Notes: a model not told the origin generated them from the letters alone. 64,000 bases of DNA from Desulfogranum mediterraneum DSM 13871 (GCF_000429965.1 NZ_AUCW01000017.1:62001-126000); one strand, 5' to 3'. Positions 24,968 through 34,042 are shown, counted from the first letter of the stretch. Translations and numbers: made by a program.

Positions 24968-25747
24968 CTAGAGATGCGCTTTCAGTTGTTGAACCAGTTG
25001 ATCGACCTGTTCCTCAACCGTGCCGGTGAAAATCTGTCGATCACCGCGTGCCTCGGGAGAAAAGACCCGAACCACCTTGGTGGGTGAACCGCCGAGTCCG
25101 ATATTCTCCGGCGCTGCCTGGATATCTGCGGCTGAGACCATGGGGATAACCGCCTTCTTGGCCTTCATCTTCCCCTTGAGGGATGCAACCCGAGGTTCGT
25201 TGATATCCTTGACCACGGTCAACAGGGCCGGTAGAGGCAGCCGTACCAGATCATAGCCATCATCCATCATCCGTTCCACTGTGATGGAGTCAGGGCTGGA
25301 TGCACGGGTCTTCTGGACACAGGTGACAAAGGGAACGCCTAAGCGACAGGCAACGCCCGGACCGACCTGGGCAGTATCCCCGTCTATGGCCTGTTTTCCG
25401 CAGAGGGTCAGATCAATCTCCCCGAGGGACTCTATGGCCTTGGCCAGGGTGTAGGAGGTCGCCCAGGTGTCGGCACCGGCAAAGGCTCGATCAGAGACCA
25501 GCAATCCCTTGTCCGCGCCGCAGGCCAGGGCCTCGCGCAGGACGTTTTCCGCCTGGGGAGGGCCCATGGTGACGGCGGTCACGCATCCTCCATGTTCCTC
25601 CTTGAGCTGCACCGCCTCTTCAAGGGCATGGCGATCGTAGGGATTCATTATCGACTCCACTCCCTCACGGGCCAGGGTGTTGGTCTCGGGATCGAGTCGG
25701 ACATCTTTGGCATCCGGAACCTGCTTGATGCAAACCACTATGTTCAT
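24968..25747 (-). CDS. etfB: Electron transfer flavoprotein beta subunit, bifurcating type
   Basis: A 259-residue EtfB. It starts MNIVVCIKQVPDAKDVRLD at 25747; the frame extends upstream but not in a family-like way. NPYDRHALEEAVQLKEE near residue 38, and especially SDRAFAGADTWATSYTLA near 90, match the NADH/FAD-site segment found in bifurcating Etfs rather than mitochondrial-type ones. CGKQAIDGDTAQVGP near 120 is the general EtfB motif. It pairs with EtfA and lies ten bases after the acyl-CoA dehydrogenase. Bifurcation is inferred from motifs. Confidence 0.93.
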   Translation of the reverse strand: MNIVVCIKQVPDAKDVRLDPETNTLAREGVESIMNPYDRHALEEAVQLKEEHGGCVTAVTMGPPQAENVLREALACGADKGLLVSDRAFAGADTWATSYTLAKAIESLGEIDLTLCGKQAIDGDTAQVGPGVACRLGVPFVTCVQKTRASSPDSITVERMMDDGYDLVRLPLPALLTVVKDINEPRVASLKGKMKAKKAVIPMVSAADIQAAPENIGLGGSPTKVVRVFSPEARGDRQIFTGTVEEQVDQLVQQLKAHL

Positions 25748-25757
25748 GGCAAACTTC

Positions 25758-26906
25758 CTAGGAGTATTCTTTATTGAGTTCCTGGCCAACCACGTTGCGC
25801 TGGATCTGGTTGGTCCCCTCATAGATCTGGAGGATCTTGGCATCACGCATCATCTTCTCCACCGGGTACTCTTTCATGTAGCCGTAGCCGCCAAGCACCT
25901 GAACCGCATCGGTGGTCACCTTCATGGCCATGTCCGTAGCAAAGACCTTACACATGGACGAGGCCTTGGACATGTTCTTGGGGTTATTGTCGATGTGGCG
26001 GGCAGCGGCGTACACCAGGGCCCGGCCGGCTTCCAGCTGGATGGCCATATCGGCGAGCATATGCTGCACCGCTTGGAAGGAGACGATGGGCTTGCCGAAC
26101 TGTACCCGCTGTTTGGAATAGACGACCGCCTCGTCCAGGGCTGCCTGGGCCAGGCCGATTCCCAAGGCCGCGATCCCGGGCCGGGAGATATCCAGAGTCT
26201 TCATCACGGTGATGAAGCCGGTACCCTTGCGGCCGACCAGCCGATTCTTGGGAATCCGGCAGTCCTTGAGGATCAACTCCCTGGTGGCCGAGGAACGAAT
26301 CCCCATCTTGTCCTCTTTCTTGCCATAGGAGAATCCGGGATCACCGTCTTCCACCACAAAGATGGAGGCACCACGCGCCCCCTTCTGGGGGTCGGTCAGG
26401 GCAACGATGGTATAGATTTCGGCTTCACCGCCATTGGTGATCCACTGCTTGGTGCCGTTGAGGACCCACTCATCGCCATCCAGGACGGCCGTGGTCTGGA
26501 TCCCGGAGGCATCGCTGCCGGCATTGGCCTCGGTCAGGCCAAAGGCTGCCCAACGTTCGCCAGAGGCAATGGAGGGCAGATATTGTTCCTTCAGCTCCTC
26601 GCTGCCGGCGATGAGCACCGGAAAGATCCCCAGGGCACTGGCGGCAAAGCTGGTGGCCACGCCGACGCAGCCGCGGGAAAGTTCCTCCATGGCCAGGGCA
26701 ATGTCAAAACAGCCGCCGCCGAAACCGCCATACTCCTCGGGTACAAAGATGCTGAACAGATCCGCCTTGGCGATATCCTCCAGGATTTCCCTGGGAAATT
26801 GATTGTTTTCGTCAAGTTCTGCCCGAACAGGGATAATTTTCTCGTTGGTAATTTCCCTGGCAGTGTCAACAATCATCTGTTGTTCTTCTGTTAAAAAATA
26901 CTCCAC
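25758..26906 (-). CDS. Acyl-CoA dehydrogenase family flavoenzyme
   Basis: A 382-residue acyl-CoA dehydrogenase of the short-chain type. FAD and substrate motifs include FGLTEANAGSDASGIQTTA near residue 130 and WITNGGEAEIY near 165; the catalytic glutamate is the one in ILQIYEGTNQIQRNVV near 366. Members oxidise acyl-CoA to enoyl-CoA or, with bifurcating Etf, reduce enoyl-CoA. Its place between fabH and etfB in a fatty-acid synthesis operon suggests enoyl-ACP/CoA reduction or chain desaturation in lipid synthesis; the substrate is unknown. It follows fabH by 18 bases. Confidence 0.93.
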   Translation of the reverse strand: MEYFLTEEQQMIVDTAREITNEKIIPVRAELDENNQFPREILEDIAKADLFSIFVPEEYGGFGGGCFDIALAMEELSRGCVGVATSFAASALGIFPVLIAGSEELKEQYLPSIASGERWAAFGLTEANAGSDASGIQTTAVLDGDEWVLNGTKQWITNGGEAEIYTIVALTDPQKGARGASIFVVEDGDPGFSYGKKEDKMGIRSSATRELILKDCRIPKNRLVGRKGTGFITVMKTLDISRPGIAALGIGLAQAALDEAVVYSKQRVQFGKPIVSFQAVQHMLADMAIQLEAGRALVYAAARHIDNNPKNMSKASSMCKVFATDMAMKVTTDAVQVLGGYGYMKEYPVEKMMRDAKILQIYEGTNQIQRNVVGQELNKEYS

Positions 26907-26924
26907 GAGTCTCTCCTTGGTATA

Positions 26925-27902
26925 TTACCAGCGCATAAGTAATGACGCCCAAGTGAGACCGGCACCAAAGGTGCACAGCAGGACGACGTCATTTTCTTTG
27001 ATCCGTCCCTGCTGGTTGGCTTCATCAAGCGCGATAGGTATGCTGGCGGCAGAAGTATTGCCGTATTTATCTACATTTACAAACAGTTTTTCATCAGGAA
27101 CATCAAGCCTGCTCTGGAGTTTTCGCAGGATACGGATGTTGGCCTGATGGGGAATAATCAGGTCGACATCGGCCACGCTCAGGCCTTGCTGTTCCAGCAG
27201 ATCGTTGACCACGCCACTCATGGCACGAACGGCATGTTTGAAGATATCACTGCCATTCATCCGAATCAGGGCACCCTGCCAGTCTTCGGGTTGGAGAGCA
27301 GGATTCTGGCTCTCCGGGCCATCCATGTGCAGCAGGTTCCACAAACGCCCGTCGGAGCGCAGTTTACTGCCGAAGATACCCCGACCATCGTCACGGCTCC
27401 CCAGGACCGCCGCACCTGCACCGTCTCCAAAGAGCACACAGGTATTGCGGTCCTCCCAGTCCACCCTGGTGGAGAGGGTCTCTGAACCGATGACCAGGAC
27501 CTTCATCTCCGGTTGGGACGCAATATATTTGCTCGCCAGGTCAAGACCGTAGGTGAAGCCGGTACAGGCGGCATTGATATCATAGGCAAAGGCATTATCC
27601 GCCCCCAACTCTGCCTGGACAAAACAGGCTGTGGAGGGCATGATCTTTTGCGGCGAAAGGGTAGCGACAATGATCATGTCCAGCTCAGCGGCTGTCAGCC
27701 CGGCATTGTCCAGGGCCTTCCGGCCAGCGCCGGCAGCCAGGCGGTAGTTATACTCTCCGGCACCGGAGATTCTGCGGGTTTTAATCCCGGTTCGGCTGGT
27801 GATCCACTGATCAGAGGTCTCCACCATCTGCTCAAGCTCAGCATTGGTCAGCGTTCGTTCAGGGAGACAGGACCCGGTTCCCAGGATGACGGCTTTACAC
27901 AT
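26925..27902 (-). CDS. fabH: Beta-ketoacyl-ACP synthase III
   Basis: A 325-residue FabH that starts chains by condensing an acyl-CoA primer with malonyl-ACP. The catalytic triad is visible: Cys in DINAACTGFTYGL near residue 113, His in IPHQANIRIL near 245 and Asn in YGNTSAASIPIAL near 275. The ATG at 27902 is preferred, with GAGG six bases upstream, over a TTG four codons earlier next to the plsX stop. It lies 12 bases after plsX. Confidence 0.96.
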   Translation of the reverse strand: MCKAVILGTGSCLPERTLTNAELEQMVETSDQWITSRTGIKTRRISGAGEYNYRLAAGAGRKALDNAGLTAAELDMIIVATLSPQKIMPSTACFVQAELGADNAFAYDINAACTGFTYGLDLASKYIASQPEMKVLVIGSETLSTRVDWEDRNTCVLFGDGAGAAVLGSRDDGRGIFGSKLRSDGRLWNLLHMDGPESQNPALQPEDWQGALIRMNGSDIFKHAVRAMSGVVNDLLEQQGLSVADVDLIIPHQANIRILRKLQSRLDVPDEKLFVNVDKYGNTSAASIPIALDEANQQGRIKENDVVLLCTFGAGLTWASLLMRW

Positions 27903-27914
27903 ATATTGCCTCAA

Positions 27915-28925
27915 TCAGGCCTGGGGATTATCCAGGCCCTCTACAATGACTTTATTAACCTTGTTTCGCACCATGTCAGATGCGACTTCTATGGCATTTC
28001 GGATCGCGGTTGCATTGGAGGTACCGTGACAGATGATGCCGGTACCATTGATGCCAAGCAGGGGAGCGCCACCGTACTCTGCATAATCAACCTGTTTCTT
28101 GAAACCGCTGATGGCCTTCCGAATAAGCAGGTAGCCCAGTTTCGCCCTCCAGGTTTTCATAATTTCCTTTTTCAGCATCTGCATGGCAGCATCGGCCAGC
28201 CCTTCACTGATCTTCAGTGAAATATTGCCGACAAAGCCGTCACAGACTATCACATCCACATCGCCCTTGTAGACGTCCCGCCCCTCGACATTGCCGACAA
28301 AGTTCAGGGAACTCTCCCTGAGCAGGTCATAGGTCTCCTTGACCAGGGCGTTGCCCTTGCCGGACTCCTCGCCGATACTCAGCAGACCGACCCGCGGCCT
28401 ATCAATGGTAAGCAGTAAACTGGAACAGGAAGACGCCATCACCGCAAACTGACAGAGATGTTGGGGCCGGCAATCCACGTTGGCACCGATGTCCATCAGC
28501 ATGACTGGCTTTTTCAAGGTAGGAAAAAAACTGGCTATCCCCGGCCTGGAGACGCCCCTCAGGCGACCGAGCTTACGCACCCCGGCGGCCAGGGTGGCTC
28601 CGGAATTCCCGGCCGAGACCACGGCATCGGCCCTACCGTTTTTCACCAGATCAAAGGCGACCATCACCGAAGAGAGCTTCTTCTTGCGGACGGCATCAAC
28701 CGGAGATTCATCCATGCCAACGACTTCCGGGGCATGCTCGATGGTCAGCCGGTCGGACCATGCTCCTCCCCTGCCCCCTACCGCAGTAAGGGTATCTCGG
28801 AGCAGGGGTTCTGGCCCGACCAGCACGACTTCAATATCACTTTGCTCTTCTACAGCTGCAATTGCGCCACGGATAAGCATTTCCGATCCACGGTCACCAC
28901 CCATGGCATCAAGAGCTATTCGCAC
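27915..28925 (-). CDS. plsX: Phosphate acyltransferase PlsX
   Basis: A 336-residue PlsX that makes acyl-phosphate from acyl-ACP, feeding phospholipid synthesis. MRIALDAMGGDRGSEMLIRG is the diagnostic start; DAVVSAGNSGATLAAG lies near residue 90 and VDVIVCDGFVGNISLK near 222. Length and position (rpmF-plsX-fabH) are typical. Confidence 0.96.
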   Translation of the reverse strand: MRIALDAMGGDRGSEMLIRGAIAAVEEQSDIEVVLVGPEPLLRDTLTAVGGRGGAWSDRLTIEHAPEVVGMDESPVDAVRKKKLSSVMVAFDLVKNGRADAVVSAGNSGATLAAGVRKLGRLRGVSRPGIASFFPTLKKPVMLMDIGANVDCRPQHLCQFAVMASSCSSLLLTIDRPRVGLLSIGEESGKGNALVKETYDLLRESSLNFVGNVEGRDVYKGDVDVIVCDGFVGNISLKISEGLADAAMQMLKKEIMKTWRAKLGYLLIRKAISGFKKQVDYAEYGGAPLLGINGTGIICHGTSNATAIRNAIEVASDMVRNKVNKVIVEGLDNPQA

Positions 28926-28934
28926 ATCAACAAC

Positions 28935-29123
28935 CTAGTTAAGTTCATCCTCTAATTGGATAATATTCTTGCCTTTATACACACCACAACCACTGCAGAG
29001 CTGATGGAGCATCTTGGGCTCGCCACACTCGGGACAGTTGGACACGCTGGGACCCTTGAGGCCGTCATGGGCTCGCCGTTGTCTGGTGCGGGAATGGGAA
29101 TGTCGTCTCTTCGGTAAAGCCAT
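28935..29123 (-). CDS. rpmF: Large ribosomal subunit protein bL32
   Basis: A 62-residue L32. The basic start MALPKRRHSHSRTRQRRAH is followed by a zinc-binding form, with CPECGEP near residue 30 and CSGCGVYKG near 43. It lies between yceD and plsX as in many bacteria. Because it carries the four-cysteine form, it may respond to zinc supply; no zinc-free paralog is in the window. Confidence 0.96.
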   Translation of the reverse strand: MALPKRRHSHSRTRQRRAHDGLKGPSVSNCPECGEPKMLHQLCSGCGVYKGKNIIQLEDELN

Positions 29124-29190
29124 GGTGTTCTCCTTATTCGTCTCAGCAAGGCCTCATGGTCAGACCTGCATCTAGGGGATAAAACGGTTA

Positions 29191-29706
29191 CTATTTTTTC
29201 AGTTTAGAGAGTATTGCAAAGGGCGTTTCAACCGTATTCTGCGCACAGTTGCACTGCTCTGTGTTTCGATTGGCACCGCAGTGACTGCAGATGCCTCTAC
29301 ATTGCTCTGAACAGAGTTTTTTGTCCGGCAGGGAGAGGGCCACCTGCTGACGAAGCACATCTATCAGATCGATCTCCGGCTCCTCGAGCAAGACCGTATC
29401 CAGATCTTCCGAACCGCACTCCAGTTCCTTAAGGTTCCACTTACTATCGGCAATGGTTTCAAAAAGAATATGGTATTCAGTTTCAAGGGGATAGGCATAG
29501 GACCCCAGACATCTATCACAGCAGAGAACAGGGGTCAACTTCAGGGCGCCACTCATCTCCACCTTATGTTCATCTTTGCGGCGAAGAACGAAGGTGGCTT
29601 CCATGGTGCCGTCCTGGATGCTGAGATCAGCATCACCAATCTCGGCAGGATCATCTATTGTAAACTGATTACCGTTGGGTGAAATTTCATTAAAGCGGAT
29701 GCGCAT
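29191..29706 (-). CDS. yceD: YceD family (DUF177) protein
   Basis: A 171-residue YceD-like protein upstream of rpmF, as in most bacteria. The DUF177 core is LTPVLCCDRCLGSYAYPLE near residues 58-76 and DLIDVLRQQVALSLPDKKLC near 113-132. It ends with a cysteine-rich segment (CSEQCRGICSHCGANRN) that is probably a metal site. In plants and bacteria the family is linked to 23S rRNA accumulation. It starts the fatty-acid operon; a long T-rich leader precedes it. Confidence 0.88.
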   Translation of the reverse strand: MRIRFNEISPNGNQFTIDDPAEIGDADLSIQDGTMEATFVLRRKDEHKVEMSGALKLTPVLCCDRCLGSYAYPLETEYHILFETIADSKWNLKELECGSEDLDTVLLEEPEIDLIDVLRQQVALSLPDKKLCSEQCRGICSHCGANRNTEQCNCAQNTVETPFAILSKLKK

Positions 29707-29921
29707 GAGACCCTACCACGTGGTAACAAGGACAATTTTCGTCAAAAGGTGAGACAATACACAAAAAAAAACAAGAATGCCATCGAAAAATGAGAAAAGA
29801 GTGATTCTGCACAGGGCTGAGATCGGCCTTGAGCAGGGCCCTTCCCCCTGTCCGCAGGCCTCAGCAAGAGCCGTTCATGGTGAAAAGGTGCCCCGAACAA
29901 AGAGGCACGGCCCCAAGGGAA

Positions 29922-30557
29922 TCACTGGTCCTGCCCCTTCCCGGCCTGTTCGATCTGTTCCACTTTATCCCTGATCTTGACCACCAACTCTGCATAACCC
30001 TTGCTGTCGACGATCTCTCTGAACTGCTCCTTATAGTTCCGCACCAGGCTGACCCCTTCAACCACCACGTCATAGACCTTCCACTGTTCCCCCTTGAGCA
30101 GCATGATATAAGAAACCGCAATGGTTGAGCCGTTATTGACCAGCTGGGTCTGCACCTCTGCCCTCTGCTTGCGAATACGCTGCTTGAGATATACCACCTC
30201 CTGGTCGGTGTACTCCTGCACCTTGCCGATATAGGCATGTTGAAGCAGACGGGTAAAGAGATCTTCGAACTCAAGCCGCTGCTCAGGGCTCAGCTTCTTC
30301 CACTGGCGCCCGAGGACCCGTTTGGACATCTCCTGGAAATCAAACCGTTCCCTGGCCACATCGATCACCCTCTGGCAGAGGTCAAAGCGCTGCTGATCCT
30401 CGCTGGAGGCGTCAGCCAAGACCTTGATCATCTTCTCGATAAAGGGTTGCAACTGCCGTGTGGGATCCGGCACAGCATCTACTGCCAAAGGAGAAGAGAG
30501 GGGAAGCAATATCCCGGACAACAGCAAAACGACCACAACAAGGCGCGACTGGAACAT
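29922..30557 (-). CDS. mlaC: MlaC-type periplasmic phospholipid-binding protein
   Basis: A 211-residue exported protein of the MlaC/Ttg2D family. A signal peptide (MFQSRLVVVVLLLSGILLP) is followed by the core: RQLQPFIEKMIKVLAD, MSKRVLGRQWKKLSPEQRLE near residue 80, and VYDVVVEGVSLVRNYKEQF near 165. It ferries phospholipids between MlaA in the outer membrane and the MlaFED transporter. The ATG at 30557 is preferred over a TTG six codons upstream; no clear ribosome site is seen for either. It is the last gene of the mla operon, 72 bases after mlaA. Confidence 0.92.
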   Translation of the reverse strand: MFQSRLVVVVLLLSGILLPLSSPLAVDAVPDPTRQLQPFIEKMIKVLADASSEDQQRFDLCQRVIDVARERFDFQEMSKRVLGRQWKKLSPEQRLEFEDLFTRLLQHAYIGKVQEYTDQEVVYLKQRIRKQRAEVQTQLVNNGSTIAVSYIMLLKGEQWKVYDVVVEGVSLVRNYKEQFREIVDSKGYAELVVKIRDKVEQIEQAGKGQDQ

Positions 30558-30629
30558 GACAAGAGCTAACCACAAGGAAGAGAATAAGAACAGTGGGCGC
30601 CAACAACCGGCACCAACCAGAAATTGCCG

Positions 30630-31415
30630 CTAGAAATCCACTTCAAACTCACTGTGGTCGCGGAGCTTCCGGCGGACCTGCAGATAGCCGTCCCTGATGG
30701 CAACATAGGGATCAAAGCTGACTTCTTTCAAATCATCATAGGCGTTCAGGGACAGGGAAAGCTTGTTGATCTCCTTGGTGCCGTAGATCGCTGCCATGGT
30801 CCAGTAATCATCCACCCAGAAGTAGTAGGGCGAGAGGGTCAGCGCATCGACCACGGTGCCGCTGAAATCACGGAGGGTCGAAGGACCGAAGAATGGAATC
30901 ACCGTATAAAACCCATCTCCCACGCCCCAGCTTTCCAAGGTCTCGCCCAGAGAGGCTTCAATCCTGGGAATGCCGAACTCCCGATAGGCTGGATCTCCCA
31001 AACCAAAGACACCGGCCACACTGTTGATCACAAACCTGGACAGAACCCAGCCAGACTCTTCGAACCGCCCCTGGAGGATACAGTTGACAAAGCGAATAGG
31101 CTCCTCCAGGTTACGGAAAAAATTCCAGACCGTGCCGCGAATATCGCTGGGTAGAACCTTGCTGTAGCCGGTGGCTACCGGTTTCAACAGATAGGTGTAG
31201 GCCTTGTCGTTAAAGGTGAAGATGGCCCTGTTCAGAGGCTCCAGCGGGTCTGCAACCGCAGGACCGTCGGCCTCTTCCTCATAAAAGGCGTCGTCAAGAA
31301 AATCGACCTCTTCCGCCTGGACCCGCCCACAACCAAAGCCAACCACCAGCAGCAACACCGTGGTGAGGATCACCGTCCTTATGCTCTGTTTTCGCTCCAC
31401 GCTCTCCATCCACAT
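30630..31415 (-). CDS. mlaA: MlaA/VacJ family outer-membrane phospholipid transport protein
   Basis: A 261-residue MlaA. After a signal-like N-terminus (VILTTVLLLVVGFGCGRVQA; a possible lipobox Cys near residue 29), the conserved core DPLEPLNRAIFTFNDKAYTY appears near 57-76, with SRFVINSVAGVFGLGDPA near 128 and VIPFFGPSTLRDFSGTVVD near 170. MlaA removes misplaced phospholipid from the outer leaflet. In E. coli it is unlinked from mlaFEDCB, whereas here it sits between mlaD and mlaC. It starts seven bases after mlaD. Confidence 0.94.
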   Translation of the reverse strand: MWMESVERKQSIRTVILTTVLLLVVGFGCGRVQAEEVDFLDDAFYEEEADGPAVADPLEPLNRAIFTFNDKAYTYLLKPVATGYSKVLPSDIRGTVWNFFRNLEEPIRFVNCILQGRFEESGWVLSRFVINSVAGVFGLGDPAYREFGIPRIEASLGETLESWGVGDGFYTVIPFFGPSTLRDFSGTVVDALTLSPYYFWVDDYWTMAAIYGTKEINKLSLSLNAYDDLKEVSFDPYVAIRDGYLQVRRKLRDHSEFEVDF

Positions 31416-31422
31416 AACCGTG

Positions 31423-31872
31423 CTATTTCACCTGCCCAAAGGCAAACTTGGAAATTAGGGACTCCAGATCCACAGAAGATTCAGTATCCACAACCACCTC
31501 ACCTGCTGCATAGCTCTCCTCATCGCCACCCAGGGAGATCTGCAGATACTTGTCACCGATAATACCCTGGGACTTCACCGAAACGATGGAATCCAGGGGC
31601 ACGGACAGGCCATTATTGAGTTGCATGGTCACCATGGCCAGCCCGTCTTGACTGAGGCGTAACTCCTTGACCGTTCCCACCCGGACGCCGGAGACCTGCA
31701 CATCGGCACCGGTTTTCACCCCTGAAACATTATGAAATTCGGCCCGGAGCGGATAGGTCTTGGCACCGGTCAGCCAGGGCACCTCCCCTAAGCGGAAGGC
31801 CAGCCAACCAAAGGCGAGAAAGCCCAGCACCAGGAAAAGACCCACCACAATATTCAAACGGCTATGTCGCAT
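31423..31872 (-). CDS. mlaD: MlaD-type MCE-domain phospholipid transport protein
   Basis: A 149-residue protein with one N-terminal membrane helix (about residues 7-28) and a single MCE domain (about 40-115): YPLRAEFHNVSGVKTGADVQ and VSVKSQGIIGDKYLQISLGG. MlaD forms a hexameric periplasmic ring on the MlaFE transporter. Eighteen bases after mlaF and seven before mlaA. Confidence 0.94.
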   Translation of the reverse strand: MRHSRLNIVVGLFLVLGFLAFGWLAFRLGEVPWLTGAKTYPLRAEFHNVSGVKTGADVQVSGVRVGTVKELRLSQDGLAMVTMQLNNGLSVPLDSIVSVKSQGIIGDKYLQISLGGDEESYAAGEVVVDTESSVDLESLISKFAFGQVK

Positions 31873-31890
31873 CCAGCAGTCCCCTTATTC

Positions 31891-32673
31891 TCAAATTCTA
31901 CCAGGGGTAGGTAACCCCATGGTCTTTTCAGCAAACTCGCGGATAAATGGCTTCCTGGAGTACGCTATCTCCTCAACTCGGCCAAAAACGTCAAGCTCGC
32001 CACGATTTAACAGGATAATCTGATCGGCAAGCTCGAACACCTGGGGGATATCATGGCTGACGATAATGGCCGTATAGCCCAAGCGCTGCTGGGTCCTGGC
32101 AAACAGATCATAAATTTCACGGGTCATCACCGGATCAAGGCCGGTGGTCGGTTCATCATAGAGCACTATCTCGGGTTCAAGCTGGAGCGCTCTGGCCAGC
32201 CCTACCCGTTTCTTCATCCCGCCACTGAGTTGGGCGGGATATTTTTGACCATGACCGCCAAGTTCAAGCTGGTCCAGGGTCTGCTCCACCTTTTCTCTGA
32301 TACCTCCTTCATCCAGGCGGGTTCGTTCCCGCAGAGGCAGGGCGATATTTTCAAACACTGTCAGAGAGTCAAACAGGGCCGCGCCCTGGAAGAGCACCCC
32401 GAAACGCATACGCACCTGCTGCAGGGCCTTGTACCCCAGCTTGGGTACGTCCTGCCCACCCACCAGGATCGACCCTGCATCCGGTCGCAACAAGCCCAGG
32501 ACCAGCTTGAGAATCACACTCTTCCCCTGGCCGCTGCCCCCGGCTATGACGGTGGTCATGCCCTTGGGAATGGAAAAGCTCACCTGATCAAGAACCCGGT
32601 GGCACTGATCGGCGCCACCAAAGGTTTTCACCACCTCAACAAAGCGGACCGCCGGTTCGGTTGACGAGTGCAT
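31891..32673 (-). CDS. mlaF: MlaF-type ABC transporter ATP-binding protein
   Basis: A 260-residue ATPase. It has a Walker A motif GGSGQGKSVILKLVLGLLRP near residue 37, the signature LSGGMKKRVGLARALQLEP near 140, Walker B IVLYDEPTTGLDPVMTREI near 161 and the switch His in IVSHDIPQVF near 200. The ATG at 32673 has GGAG six bases upstream; another ATG lies 12 bases earlier with a poorly spaced site. It energises retrograde or anterograde phospholipid movement with MlaE. Confidence 0.95.
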   Translation of the reverse strand: MHSSTEPAVRFVEVVKTFGGADQCHRVLDQVSFSIPKGMTTVIAGGSGQGKSVILKLVLGLLRPDAGSILVGGQDVPKLGYKALQQVRMRFGVLFQGAALFDSLTVFENIALPLRERTRLDEGGIREKVEQTLDQLELGGHGQKYPAQLSGGMKKRVGLARALQLEPEIVLYDEPTTGLDPVMTREIYDLFARTQQRLGYTAIIVSHDIPQVFELADQIILLNRGELDVFGRVEEIAYSRKPFIREFAEKTMGLPTPGRI

Positions 32674-32695
32674 AGTGTGCTCCATGGCTCCTGGA

Positions 32696-33514
32696 CTAGA
32701 GTAAGATTGCGGTGAGCAGGTAATCAAAGATCAGGATGGAGATCGAGGCCAGGACCACGGCCTGGGTGGTAATCCTGCTGACACTCTCGGCCCCGAAGCC
32801 GGCACCCCTGATCTGTTGGACAAAGTATCCCCTGCCCGCACAGATCCAAACAATCAGCAGCGCAAAGACAAAGGATTTAATGATGCCCAGCCGAAGATCA
32901 TGGTTGGTGACACTCTGCTCCATCCCGGCATAAAATGCCCCTCCATTTACCCCCATCAGCTTCACCCCGGCAAGATAGCCGCCAAAGATGCCCACCACAT
33001 CGAAAAATGCGGTGAGCAGAGGTACGGCAATCAAGGTTGCCGCCACCTTGGGTGAAATCAGGTACCTGAAGGGATCGATGGCCATACACTCCAGGGCATC
33101 CACCTGTTCTGAGATCCGCATGATCCCGAGTTCCGCACACATGGCGGAGCCGGCTCTACCGGTCACCATCAGGGCGGTCAGAACCGGTCCCAGCTCCATG
33201 ATCAGGGTCAGGGAAACTGCCGAGCCCAGTAAACCCTCTGCCCCGAACTTGCTCAGCGAATAGTAGCCCTGGAGCCCCAGCACCATCCCCGAAGAGAGGG
33301 CGGTAAAAAAAATCACGACCAGCGAGTCGGCGCCGATAAAGGCGACCTGTTTCATCAACTCGGCCAGTCGAAAAGGCCGCCTGAACAGACCGGCCAGAGA
33401 GAACAACAGGAAGATTCCCATATTGCCGAGATCGGTCAACAGATAGCTGAAACGATCACCGATATCGCCAAGGAAGGAGGAGAACCGGTTTATGGATTGC
33501 TGAACAACATTCAT
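32696..33514 (-). CDS. mlaE: MlaE-type ABC transporter permease
   Basis: A 272-residue membrane permease of the MlaE family with about five to six helices. Core motifs are GLQGYYSLSKFGAEGLLGSA near residue 84, LGPVLTALMVTGRAGSAMCA near 112 and VDALECMAIDPFRYLISPKV near 140. The ATG at 33514 is a compromise; in-frame ATGs at 33553 and 33580 exist, and none has a strong ribosome site. It is the first gene of mlaEFDAC. Confidence 0.93.
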   Translation of the reverse strand: MNVVQQSINRFSSFLGDIGDRFSYLLTDLGNMGIFLLFSLAGLFRRPFRLAELMKQVAFIGADSLVVIFFTALSSGMVLGLQGYYSLSKFGAEGLLGSAVSLTLIMELGPVLTALMVTGRAGSAMCAELGIMRISEQVDALECMAIDPFRYLISPKVAATLIAVPLLTAFFDVVGIFGGYLAGVKLMGVNGGAFYAGMEQSVTNHDLRLGIIKSFVFALLIVWICAGRGYFVQQIRGAGFGAESVSRITTQAVVLASISILIFDYLLTAILL

Positions 33515-33613
33515 AGAGTATGCATTGGGCGCTGAGAACCAAGAAAGAGGCATTGCCAGGGTCCGCCGATCAAACCGCAAGCGGCAGTCACCGGGAGGAA
33601 CCAGCTGTATCGA

Positions 33614-34042
33614 CTATTCACAATCCGGACCGGAACGGTTTGAACGGCAACGCGTGGAAAAATCCTCAAGAAAATCCTCGGTAATGCCTATGGGGTCATC
33701 CGATGCATACAAGACCATGGTCTGGAGAAACATGAAGCTGTCGTCTTCCATCTCAATAAACTCCACAGCAACGCCGTCGGCTTCAATACGAGCCACCTTG
33801 ACGTAGAACCTGAGAATCAGACTGGACTGACGACCGCTCTCACGGAGTTCAAGCTGGTAGTATCCCTTGGGCTGGACCCGGGGACACCCCTGAATAAACA
33901 GGCCGCCCATGGACAGATTACGGGCCGGAAACTCTCCAAGCAGGCAATTTTGGCTGCGGATCTTTACGGTACGGGTAAAGACCACGCGGGTATGCTGTCG
34001 TTTATCAGGGTGCAATTTTGGGGTACTGTAGTCCGCTATCAT
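33614..34042 (-). CDS. PilZ domain protein
   Basis: A 142-residue stand-alone PilZ-like protein. KRQHTRVVFTRTVKIRS near residues 14-30 includes an Arg-rich start of the type RxxxR, and FPARNLSMGGLFIQG near 38-52 matches the second PilZ motif (N/D-x-S-x2-G). It is probably a c-di-GMP effector, which fits the HD-GYP gene at 59 kb. The first motif here is KRQHTR rather than a clean RxxxR, so ligand binding is not certain. It lies 99 bases before mlaE. Confidence 0.82.
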   Translation of the reverse strand: MIADYSTPKLHPDKRQHTRVVFTRTVKIRSQNCLLGEFPARNLSMGGLFIQGCPRVQPKGYYQLELRESGRQSSLILRFYVKVARIEADGVAVEFIEMEDDSFMFLQTMVLYASDDPIGITEDFLEDFSTRCRSNRSGPDCE

